9,638 nt of DNA. Origin: Alistipes sp. GTDB taxonomy: Bacteria; Bacteroidota; Bacteroidia; Bacteroidales; Rikenellaceae. The stretch is taken from positions 1-9,638 of the forward strand of contig VSOO01000013.1 of NCBI GenBank assembly GCA_009774895.1, written 5' to 3'. Shown piece by piece: positions 1 to 6,449 of the stretch. The notes under the pieces are model-generated. The model ran no database searches, was not told the DNA's origin, and saw nothing but the letters and a program-made list of their open reading frames with translations. The translations under genes were made by a program, and so were the position numbers. The first letter of the stretch is position 1; each line of letters starts with the position of its first letter.

Positions 1-2
1 AG

Positions 3-71
3 GTGGTGTCGATCGGCGCCGTGCCCGAAATCGAGGAGCCGGTGCGGATCACCGAGAAGCGCAAGTCATGA
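3..71 (+). CDS. 3' end of an unidentified gene (C-terminal 22 residues only)
   Basis: An open frame enters from the left edge and stops at TGA 69-71. The visible tail reads VVSIGAVPEIEEPVRITEKR followed by Lys-Ser. It shares four bases (ATGA) with the first possible start of coaE, which is typical of translational coupling inside an operon, so it is probably a real gene end. In several Bacteroidales the gene before coaE encodes a YbbR-like (CdaR-type) protein, and a short beta-rich tail ending in basic residues would fit. That identification rests on remembered gene order only; 22 residues are too few to assign a family. Confidence 0.5.
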   Translation: MVSIGAVPEIEEPVRITEKRKS

Positions 72-655
72 TGAAGGTCGGCATCACGGGCGGCATCGGC
101 AGCGGCAAGAGTACCGTCTGCGCCCTCTTCGCCGCGCGCGGCATCGCGGTCTACGACTCCGATGCCGCGGCGAAGCGGCTGATGCAGGGTCCGCTGCGAC
201 CCGGTATCGAGGCGCGCTTCGGCCCGGAGTGCTTCCGTGGCGGCGTGCTCGACCGCAAGTACCTCGCCGCACGGGTCTTTGCCGACCGCGAGGCCCTGGG
301 AGCGCTCAATGCGCTGGTGCACCCCGCCGTGCGCGAGGATTTCGAGGCGTGGGCCGCCGCGGAGGACGGACCCTACGTCATTCTGGAGAGCGCCATCCTC
401 TTCGAGTCGGGCTTCGATGCGGCGGTGGACCGCACGTTGGCCGTGCTGGCGCCCGCTTCGGTGCGCGTGGAACGCACGTGCCGCCGCGACGGCGCCGATC
501 CCGGGCAGGTGCGGCTCCGCATGGCGGCGCAGCTGGGCGACGACGAGCTTGCCGCGCGTGCCGACGTTACGATGGTGAATCTTTTCGAGGAGGACCTCGC
601 CCCTGCGGTCGAGCGCCTCGACCGTAAATTCAGATGCGATGCGAAAAACTATTGA
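68..655 (+). CDS. coaE: Dephospho-CoA kinase
   Basis: CoaE phosphorylates the 3'-hydroxyl of dephospho-CoA with ATP, the last step of coenzyme A synthesis in the cytosol. The 195-residue length is normal for the family. The N-terminus carries the P-loop GGIGSGKST (residues 8-16), followed by YDSDAAAKRL with the conserved Asp near residue 32 expected in the active site. The central ILFESGF matches the family's LLFE segment. The C-terminal part has the lid-like R-rich stretch and the R-M-x-x-Q...ADVTMVN ending usual for CoaE. Two ATG codons are possible, 68 (overlapping the upstream stop as ATGA) and 71 (TGATG); homologues usually begin a few residues before the GITGG strand, so either fits. 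The 3' end overlaps folP by 17 nt, suggesting coupled expression. No promoter is visible, so it is probably transcribed from upstream of the window. Confidence 0.96.
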   Translation: MMKVGITGGIGSGKSTVCALFAARGIAVYDSDAAAKRLMQGPLRPGIEARFGPECFRGGVLDRKYLAARVFADREALGALNALVHPAVREDFEAWAAAEDGPYVILESAILFESGFDAAVDRTLAVLAPASVRVERTCRRDGADPGQVRLRMAAQLGDDELAARADVTMVNLFEEDLAPAVERLDRKFRCDAKNY

Positions 656-1465
656 TGCCGCCGCGCTGCGCGAACCGCAGGTGATGGCTATTCTGAATGT
701 CACGCCCGACTCGTTCTGGGCGGACAGCCGTACGCCCGAGCCGGAGGCCGTGGAGCGCCGTGTGCGCGAGGCCGTGGCGGAGGGCGCCTCGATCATCGAC
801 GTGGGCGGCTATTCGTCGCGCCCGGGCGCCGCCGCCGTCTCCGTGGAGGAGGAGTGGCGGCGCGTGGCGTGCGGCGTGGAGGCCGTGCGGCGCGTGGCGC
901 CCGATGTCACGGTGTCGGTGGATACGTTCCGCGCGTCGGTCGCGCTGCGTGTAGTGGAGCGCTTCGGCCCGGTGATCGTCAATGACATAACGGCCGGCGA
1001 GGGCGATCCCGACATGCTGGCCGCCGTGGCCCGCTGCGGTGTGCCCTACGTCGCGATGCACATGCGCGGCACGCCCGAAACGATGCAGACGCTCACGGAC
1101 TACGATCCGGACGTGACGACGGCCGTCGTGGAGTATTTCCGCCTCCGCACGGAGGCGATGCGTGCGGCGGGCATCGCCGCGGATCGCATCGTGCTCGACC
1201 CCGGCTTCGGTTTCGCCAAGACCGTGGCGCAGAACTACGAGCTGCTGCGCGGGCTGCACCGCCTGTGCGCCCTGGGCTACCCGGTGCTGGCGGGGCTGTC
1301 GCGCAAGTCGATGATATATAGAGTACTCGAAACCACGCCCGAAGGGGCGTTGGCCGGCACGGTGGCGCTCGGCTGGGAGTGCCTGCGTCAGGGGGCGTCG
1401 ATCCTGCGCGTGCACGACGTGCGCGAGGCTGCGGATACGGTGCGTTTGTTCCACGCTTTCGGACG

Positions 1466-1469
<4 letters not shown>
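639..1469 (+). CDS. folP: Dihydropteroate synthase
   Basis: FolP condenses p-aminobenzoate with dihydropterin pyrophosphate to give 7,8-dihydropteroate in folate synthesis, and is the target of sulfonamides. All TIM-barrel signatures are present in order: NVTPDSF (residues 20-26), [10 protein letters not shown] (54-63), SVDTF (93-97), the N-D pair at 115-116, MHMRGTP (140-146), DPGFGFAK (187-194), SRKS (221-224) and the late RVHDV motif. The usual GGESTRPGA loop reads GGYSSRPGA here; I recall this form from other Bacteroidota, so I do not read it as drug resistance. At 276 residues it is full length. The ATG at 639 lies inside coaE (17-nt overlap), and the stop overlaps the lolD start as ATGA. 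Many Bacteroidota have the diadenylate cyclase gene cdaA after folP; here an ABC ATPase occupies that place. Confidence 0.96.
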
Positions 1470-2116
<647 letters not shown>

Positions 2117-2141
2117 GCATTGCCTTACGGGCGGTGCGCCG

Positions 2142-2170
2142 CCCCGATCCCGCCCGATCCGGGATCGGGG
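2142..2170 (+). terminator. 11-bp hairpin after lolD, possible terminator
   Basis: A perfect inverted repeat pairs 2142-2152 (CCCCGATCCCG) with 2160-2170 (CGGGATCGGGG), leaving a 7-nt loop. It begins 25 nt after the lolD stop and ends 30 nt before the next start. No T-run follows, so a classic Rho-independent terminator is not shown. It may end the coaE-folP-lolD transcript or act as an mRNA stabiliser. Confidence 0.45.
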
Positions 2171-2200
2171 GTACATCCCCGCTTAACCGAAGATTGCTTT

Positions 2201-2737
2201 ATGATAAAGGTATTGTTTGCACTGTTTACGGTGCCGGCGCTGCTGCTCCGCACCGCTGCCGCTGCCGCGGACTTCCGCATGTCGCCGTCGTGCGGCGGGC
2301 CCCGCATCGCGGCCGGGGAGCTTCCGGAGCGCGATGCGGCCCTTCGGACCGTGCGCCGCTTCTACGAGGAGTATCTTGCCGCATGGGAGGGGGACCGGCG
2401 GAAGCAGGAGGAGGTCTGCGAACGCTATGTCGCCCGGTCGCTGCGCGAGGAGATCCGTGCCGCGCAGGCGGCGGGACTCGATTACGATCCCTACGTTCAG
2501 GCCCAGGACTGCGGTCCGGAGACGCTGGCGCGGCTGCGGGTCGAATGCGACTCCGCGGATTGCTGCCGCTGCCGGGTCTTTCTGTGGGACGGCTGGCGGC
2601 GCGCCTGCCGCGAGGTCGTGGTGCGTGCGGTGTGCGGTGCGCAAGGATACCGCATCGCGGCGATCGAAGACCCGAACCTGCCCGGCGGTGTGTCCGGGGC
2701 CGATGCCACGCGTGCGGGCGAAGCCTGCGGCCGCTGA
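2201..2737 (+). CDS. Small cysteine-rich exported protein, DUF3828-like
   Basis: A predicted 178-residue secreted protein of unknown function. Residues 1-23 form a signal peptide: Lys at position 3, a Leu/Phe/Val-rich core, then an Ala run where signal peptidase I could cut. There is no Cys in a lipobox, so a soluble periplasmic or secreted protein is more likely than a lipoprotein. The mature part begins with an amphipathic helix (VRRFYEEYLAAWEG) and later has DYDPYVQAQD (94-103) and a C-terminal strand GYRIAAIEDP; this order resembles DUF3828/NTF2-like secreted proteins, a tentative match. It holds ten cysteines (31, 73, 104, 116, 121, 122, 124, 136, 145, 176), including CDSADCCRC. I chose ATG 2201 because the signal peptide starts there; the frame is open back to 2120, but that would place charged, hairpin-encoded sequence in front. 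The reading frame has no overlap with its neighbours. Confidence 0.75.
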   Translation: MIKVLFALFTVPALLLRTAAAAADFRMSPSCGGPRIAAGELPERDAALRTVRRFYEEYLAAWEGDRRKQEEVCERYVARSLREEIRAAQAAGLDYDPYVQAQDCGPETLARLRVECDSADCCRCRVFLWDGWRRACREVVVRAVCGAQGYRIAAIEDPNLPGGVSGADATRAGEACGR

Positions 2738-2779
2738 TCGCCGGGGGCCGGGGAGTTCGGATGCCGCGGGCCCGAAAGC

Positions 2780-3559
2780 ATGATGACGATGGAACACGAC
2801 GAACTGAAGGAGCTGCTCGACCGGCTCCACGACAAATACGACCGCCCGGAGTTCATTGCGGACGACCCGATCTGCGTGCCGCACCGCTATGCCGGGCGCA
2901 ACGACCGGGAGATCGCCGGTTTCCTGGCGGCGACGATCGCCTGGGGCAACCGCAAGGCGATCGTTCGCAGCGGACTGAGGATGATGCAGTGCATGGACGA
3001 TGCTCCGGCGGATTTCGTTCGCAACGCTTCGGATCGCGAGCTCGACCTGCTCGCCTCCTATGCCCACCGCACGTTCAACGGCGGCGACCTGCGCGATTTC
3101 GTGCTGGCCCTGCGCCGTTTCGAGATGGAGTGGGGCGGCGTGGGGGCCTTTTTCGAGGCGCAATATGCGCGGCTCGGCGATCTTCCTGCGGTGCTGGCGG
3201 CATTCCGCTGCGAGTTCTTCCGTGCGGAGCATGCCGCACGCTGCGAGAAGCACCTCTCCTCGGTGGAGCGGGGCGCGGCCTGCAAGCGGCTCTGCATGTA
3301 CCTGCGCTGGATGGTGCGGCACGACGACCGGGGCGTGGACTTCGGCGAGTGGCGCGGCATTCCGATGTCGGCGCTCCGGCTGCCGCTCGACGTGCATGCC
3401 GCGGCCGTGGGCCGCGCCCTGGGGCTGCTTCGGCGGCGCCGGAACGACTGGCGCGCCGTGGAGGAGGTCACGGCCGCACTGCGTGCGTTCGACCCCCGCG
3501 ACCCCGTGCGCTACGACTATGCGCTCTTCGGCGCGGGAATCGACGGTTATCTGAATTGA
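2780..3559 (+). CDS. TIGR02757 (DUF2400) family protein
   Basis: A 259-residue cytosolic protein of a family widespread in Bacteroidota and without an established role. Family signatures that I recognise are YDRPEFIADDPICVPHRY (near residues 20-37), DREIAGFLAATIAWGNRKAIV, KRLCMYLRWMVRHDDRGVDFG (from Lys169), and LPLDVHAAAVGRALGLL (Asp204) followed by AFDPRDPVRYDYALFGAGI. Lys169 and an LDVH motif 35 residues later, then a helix and a DPxDPVxYD...G segment, resemble the Lys/Asp arrangement of helix-hairpin-helix DNA glycosylases; this is my inference, not a known activity. The start could be ATG 2780, 2783 or 2789; I list the longest. A 42-nt gap without a promoter separates it from the preceding gene, and only 4 nt separate it from trmN6, so it is probably co-transcribed with trmN6. 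Confidence 0.88.
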   Translation: MMTMEHDELKELLDRLHDKYDRPEFIADDPICVPHRYAGRNDREIAGFLAATIAWGNRKAIVRSGLRMMQCMDDAPADFVRNASDRELDLLASYAHRTFNGGDLRDFVLALRRFEMEWGGVGAFFEAQYARLGDLPAVLAAFRCEFFRAEHAARCEKHLSSVERGAACKRLCMYLRWMVRHDDRGVDFGEWRGIPMSALRLPLDVHAAAVGRALGLLRRRRNDWRAVEEVTAALRAFDPRDPVRYDYALFGAGIDGYLN

Positions 3560-3563
3560 GCCT

Positions 3564-4256
3564 ATGTTCCGTTTCAAACAGTTTGCGATCGAACAGGAGC
3601 GCACCCCGATGAAGGTGGGAACCGACGGCGTGTTGCTCGGTGCCTGGGCCTCCGTCGCGCCCCATGCCGCGCGCATCCTCGACATCGGCACCGGCACCGG
3701 CGTGATCGCCCTCATGCTGGCGCAGCGTGCGCCCCGAGCCCGCATCACGGGCATCGACATCGGCGACGTCGCCGAGGCCCGCGCGAACGCCGACGCTTCG
3801 CCCTGGGCCGACCGGGTGGAGATGATCCGCTGCCCGGTGCAGGAGTTCCGCCCCGCGGAGCGCTTCGACCTGATCGTGTCGAATCCTCCCTATTTCGTCG
3901 ATTCGCTCCGTTCGCCCGATGCGGGGCGTGCGCTTGCGCGTCATGCCTCCGAGCTGCCGTTCGCCGCGCTGCACGATGCCGCTGTGCGGCTGCTGGCTTC
4001 GGGCGGCCGCTTCTGCCTGGTGCTTCCCGTGGCCGAGACGGCGCTTTTCGATGCCGTGTGCCGCGGGCTGTGGCCCGTGCGCCGCACCGAGGTGCGCTCC
4101 ACGCCCCGGCGCGGCGTGCGCCGCGTGCTCACCGAGTACGCTGCCGTGCCGGCCCCCGAACCCCGGCCCGACACGCTCACGATCGGCACCGGAGCGCACG
4201 AGGAGTTCACGGAGGAATACCGTGCGCTGACCCGCGATTTTTACCTCAAATTTTGA
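3564..4256 (+). CDS. trmN6: tRNA1(Val) (adenine(37)-N6)-methyltransferase (TrmN6/YfiC)
   Basis: A SAM-dependent methyltransferase expected to form m6A at position 37 of the valine tRNA, next to the anticodon. The N-terminal segment FRFKQFAIEQERTPMKVGTD is the hallmark of the YfiC/TrmN6 group, with MKVGTDGVLLGAW at residues 16-28. SAM-binding motif I is DIGTGTG (40-46), the post-motif strand is ITGIDIG (61-67), and the catalytic amino-methyltransferase motif NPPYF lies at 107-111. At 230 residues it is slightly shorter than the E. coli enzyme but appears complete. It starts 4 nt after the TIGR02757 gene. Its stop codon (TGA 4254-4256) overlaps the -33 box of the next gene's promoter. Other N6-adenine methyltransferases share NPPY, but the N-terminal segment makes this assignment good. 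Confidence 0.9.
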   Translation: MFRFKQFAIEQERTPMKVGTDGVLLGAWASVAPHAARILDIGTGTGVIALMLAQRAPRARITGIDIGDVAEARANADASPWADRVEMIRCPVQEFRPAERFDLIVSNPPYFVDSLRSPDAGRALARHASELPFAALHDAAVRLLASGGRFCLVLPVAETALFDAVCRGLWPVRRTEVRSTPRRGVRRVLTEYAAVPAPEPRPDTLTIGTGAHEEFTEEYRALTRDFYLKF

Positions 4257-4282
4257 CGAAACGGCAAAAACGTTTATTTTTG
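4252..4282 (+). promoter_or_regulatory. Bacteroidota-type sigma-ABfr promoter
   Basis: TTTG at 4252-4255 serves as the -33 box and TATTTTTG at 4275-4282 as the -7 box (consensus TAnnTTTG), 19 nt apart, which is the spacing known for the primary sigma factor of Bacteroides. Transcription should start near 4288-4290, giving a leader of about 22 nt before ATG 4311. The stretch 4241-4305 is clearly richer in A+T than anything around it. The -33 box overlaps the trmN6 stop codon. Confidence 0.8.
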
Positions 4283-4310
4283 CCCTTACGATTAAAAAAT
4301 TCCGATTGAG

Positions 4311-5210
4311 ATGAAACGAATGTTCCTGGCATGCGCTTTCGTGTGTGCGGCTGCGGCCGCCGCGGCGCAGAATCCGTACATGGCCCGCACGGGCGTTTAC
4401 GAGGAGGAGGGCCGTCTGGTCGTGGCCGATCCGCGTTCGGTGCTCGCCGTCGATCTGACGGCCGAGGAGGAGACCGTGCTGTGCGGCCCCTATGCCCGTT
4501 ACGCCCAGAAGTTCCTCGGGGTGCGTGCGCCGCTGACCGACAAGAGCGTGTGGACGCTGACGGGGGCCGCGATCGCCCTGGCGGAGTCCGCCGCAGGGGA
4601 GGGGACGGCGTGCCCTGCCGCGGAGCAGTCCCGTAAGGTGTGCTCGCACAGCCGCTCGGACGAGGGCTTCGCGCGCATCCAGCCCGACAAGACCGATCTG
4701 GCGACCCTTCCGCTGGAGGAGGCCGCGCGTCAGGCCGCCGCAACGATCTTCTCGCTGCGCCGCCATCGCATGGAGCTCATCACGGGCGAGGCCGGCGAGC
4801 AGGTGTTCGGTGCGGGCCTCGGTGCCGCGCTGGCCGAGATCGAGCGGCTCGAACAGGAGTACCTGGAGCTCTTCCTGGGCAAGCGTACGGTCGCGGTGCG
4901 CACGGTGCGCTGCCTGGTGAATCCGCAGGAGGGCAAGAAACAGTACATCGTCTGCCGCTTCAGCCCCGAGGCGGGCGTGGTGCCGGCCAACGACCTCTCG
5001 GGCGAAATGGTGTCGTTGCAGATCGAACCTTCGGGCGATACGGCGTGTCCGTTCGAGGCCACGCGACGCGAATCGCAGACGGCGGCTTTCCGCATCGCCG
5101 ATCCGTCGGAGTGCACCGTAGCCTATGGCAGCAGCGTGCTGGCGCGTGCCGTGCTTCCGCTCTACGAGTTCGGCCGCACCGTCGAAATCGCCGTTCCCCG
5201 CAGACGATAG
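4311..5210 (+). CDS. DUF4831-like exported protein of unknown function
   Basis: A 299-residue protein with a signal peptide (residues 1-20: Lys-Arg, a hydrophobic core, then a run of Ala ending in Ala-Gln) and no lipobox that I can defend, so probably periplasmic. The middle resembles the Bacteroidota DUF4831 family: TVLCGPYARYAQKFLGV (56-71) followed by WTLTGAAIAL, then ATIFSLRRHRMELITGEAGE (144-163), EQEYLELFLGKR (181-192), a VxxxVxCLVNP strand, and YIVCRFSPEAGVV (212-224). The C-terminal third looks all-beta. Start ATG 4311 lies just behind the promoter; an internal ATG at 4320 would shorten the signal peptide's basic end. The gene is followed after 1 nt by the AlkD-like gene, so the two form an operon. 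No reaction is known for the family and I do not propose one. Confidence 0.82.
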   Translation: MKRMFLACAFVCAAAAAAAQNPYMARTGVYEEEGRLVVADPRSVLAVDLTAEEETVLCGPYARYAQKFLGVRAPLTDKSVWTLTGAAIALAESAAGEGTACPAAEQSRKVCSHSRSDEGFARIQPDKTDLATLPLEEAARQAAATIFSLRRHRMELITGEAGEQVFGAGLGAALAEIERLEQEYLELFLGKRTVAVRTVRCLVNPQEGKKQYIVCRFSPEAGVVPANDLSGEMVSLQIEPSGDTACPFEATRRESQTAAFRIADPSECTVAYGSSVLARAVLPLYEFGRTVEIAVPRRR

Positions 5211-5211
5211 G

Positions 5212-5850
5212 ATGGAACACACACCGAGAATGATCCGGTTGCTCGACGCCCTGCGCCGCGAAAGAAACGGCGACGCAGCGGCGTCGATGCGTTATTACGG
5301 GGTCCGCTACGGCCTCAACTACGGCGTGAGCCTGCCCGCGGTGCGGGCGCTGGCCCGGGCCGAGGGCACCGATCCTGCGTTCGCTGGCTACCTTTTCGCG
5401 CAGGATGTGCGCGAGCTGAAGATCGCGGCGCTGTGGATCGCCGATCCCGGGGCACTCGATGCGGCCGGGGCGGAGCGTTGGGCGGCGGGACTGGTCAATT
5501 CGGAACTCGCGGCCGAGGCGGCTCTGGCGCTGCTGTCCCGTGTCGATGATTTCGGGCCCCTCTTCGCTGCGTGGACGGCGGCGGAGCGCCCGTGGCCGGT
5601 GCAGTATGCCGCGCTGCTCGGCGCAGCGCGCAATGCCGGACGCCGCACGGCATGGCTCGACGCCGCGGCGGATGTCGTGCGGCGCAATCCCGAAAACGGG
5701 TTGCTGGCCGATGCGGCCGTGGCTTTCCTGGCGGCCGTGGCGGAGTGTCCTCAGGGGCGCGATGCCGTGGTGCGCACGGTCGCGGCGCTCGGCGACTCGG
5801 CTGCGGCGGAGCATGTGCGTGAGGAGCTTGCGTGGCGGCTCGCGGAGTGA
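5212..5850 (+). CDS. AlkD-like HEAT-repeat protein (DNA alkylation repair family)
   Basis: A 212-residue, alpha-helical, Ala/Leu-rich cytosolic protein. The opening MRYYGVRYGLNYGVSLPAVR (26-45) and the helix pair DVRELKIAALWIADP (65-79) are those of the DNA alkylation repair (AlkD/AlkC-type HEAT) family, whose best-known members excise N3- and N7-alkylated bases. After that the protein continues as HEAT-like helices, e.g. NSELAAEAALALLSRV (96-111). AlkD's catalytic region has a Trp-x-x-x-Asp near this helix; I see Asn-Ser-Glu-Leu-Ala-Ala-Glu instead. It is also shorter than AlkD. It may therefore bind DNA or another partner without glycosylase activity. ATG 5212 follows the previous stop by 1 nt; an earlier in-frame start at 5125 would only read the upstream gene in another frame. 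The gene ends 37 nt before the large hairpin at 5888. Confidence 0.8.
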   Translation: MEHTPRMIRLLDALRRERNGDAAASMRYYGVRYGLNYGVSLPAVRALARAEGTDPAFAGYLFAQDVRELKIAALWIADPGALDAAGAERWAAGLVNSELAAEAALALLSRVDDFGPLFAAWTAAERPWPVQYAALLGAARNAGRRTAWLDAAADVVRRNPENGLLADAAVAFLAAVAECPQGRDAVVRTVAALGDSAAAEHVREELAWRLAE

Positions 5851-5887
5851 ATGTTCCTGCCGCGGCGGTTACGGGCCGCGGAGTTGC

Positions 5888-5931
5888 CGAACAGCCTGAC
5901 GCCGCCCCACGGGGCGGCGTCAGGCTGTTCG
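5888..5931. terminator. Perfect 21-bp inverted repeat between convergent genes, likely bidirectional terminator
   Basis: Positions 5888-5908 pair perfectly with 5911-5931; only two bases (AC) separate the arms, so the real loop probably opens the last pair or two. The stem centre is CGCCGCCCC/GGGGCGGCG. It lies in the 161-nt space between the AlkD-like gene (plus strand, stop at 5850) and the thioredoxin gene (minus strand, stop at 6012), where both transcription units must end. Neither side has a run of T, so Rho-independent action is inferred from position and stem strength. Nothing else is visible in 5851-6011. Confidence 0.75.
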
Positions 5932-6011
5932 CGGAAATGTGCGCTTCGCGAGGGCCGGAACGGGTCGGTTGCCGGCGTGCGGAGCCGGGCAAGAGTGTCG
6001 CGGCGTCGGGC

Positions 6012-6338
6012 TCAGCGGGCCTCGGACCGCACGCGCTGTTCGACCTGTTCGAATATCCTTACCAGGCAGTCGTAATCCATGGCGCCGCTGCCGCGCCATA
6101 GGATTTCGCCCCGGCGGAAGAAGATCAGCGTGGGGACCGCGGCCACGCCGTAGCGTGCGACGACGGCGGCGTCCTCGGGCGAGTCGATGTCGATTTTCAC
6201 CACTTCGGCACGGCCGTTCATCCGTTCCCGGAAGCGGTCGATTACGGGGTGCATGGCGCGGCAGGGGCCGCACCATACGGCGAAAAAGTCTACGAGCGTG
6301 ATGGCGTCGCGCCAGATCAGTTTGTCGAAATCTTTCAT
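6012..6338 (-). CDS. Thioredoxin family protein
   Basis: A 108-residue single-domain thioredoxin fold, expected to reduce disulfides in the cytosol since it has no signal peptide. Motifs are LVDFFAVWCGPCRAM with the redox pair Cys23/Cys26, VVKIDIDSPEDAAVVARYGV, and the cis-proline loop AVPTLIFF (Pro69), followed by a GEILWRGSGAMD strand that replaces the usual G-x-x-x-x-x-x-G ending. WCGPC is the classical thioredoxin active site, so reductase activity is more likely than DsbA-like oxidation. It is transcribed leftwards, last in the series radA, epimerase, thioredoxin, with a 111-nt gap after the epimerase. I see no Bacteroidota promoter in that gap (6339-6449), nor a clear terminator. Whether it is the housekeeping TrxA or a paralogue cannot be told from one window. 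Confidence 0.93.
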   Translation of the reverse strand: MKDFDKLIWRDAITLVDFFAVWCGPCRAMHPVIDRFRERMNGRAEVVKIDIDSPEDAAVVARYGVAAVPTLIFFRRGEILWRGSGAMDYDCLVRIFEQVEQRVRSEAR

Positions 6339-6449
6339 GGTCTTGTGTTTATGATTAGGCGGCCGGATCCTTGAATCCGCCGGGTAACGGTGTCCTGTAA
6401 GGCGTATGCGGCACTACGAGCCTCGGGTGCGGCGTGCGGAGGCGCCGGC

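Noticed and set aside
1379..1465. Longer start for the LolD-like protein
   Set aside because: The additional 29 residues are folP read out of frame; the ABC domain begins naturally at 1466 with an ATGA overlap.
2120..2200. Longer start for the cysteine-rich exported protein
   Set aside because: It would bury the signal peptide behind 27 residues that are encoded by the hairpin region.
2183..3760. Open minus-strand frame of 525 codons
   Set aside because: Antisense to the cysteine-rich protein, TIGR02757 and trmN6 genes; no domain pattern and arginine/alanine-rich.
3468..5222. Open minus-strand frame of 584 codons across four genes
   Set aside because: It is antisense to well-recognised genes, has a His/Arg/Gly-rich composition with no family motif, and is a by-product of high G+C codon use.
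6339..6449. Possible promoter or terminator between the SDR gene and thioredoxin
   Set aside because: On the minus strand no TAnnTTTG is present, and the only inverted repeat (CGGAT/ATCCG) is 5 bp.
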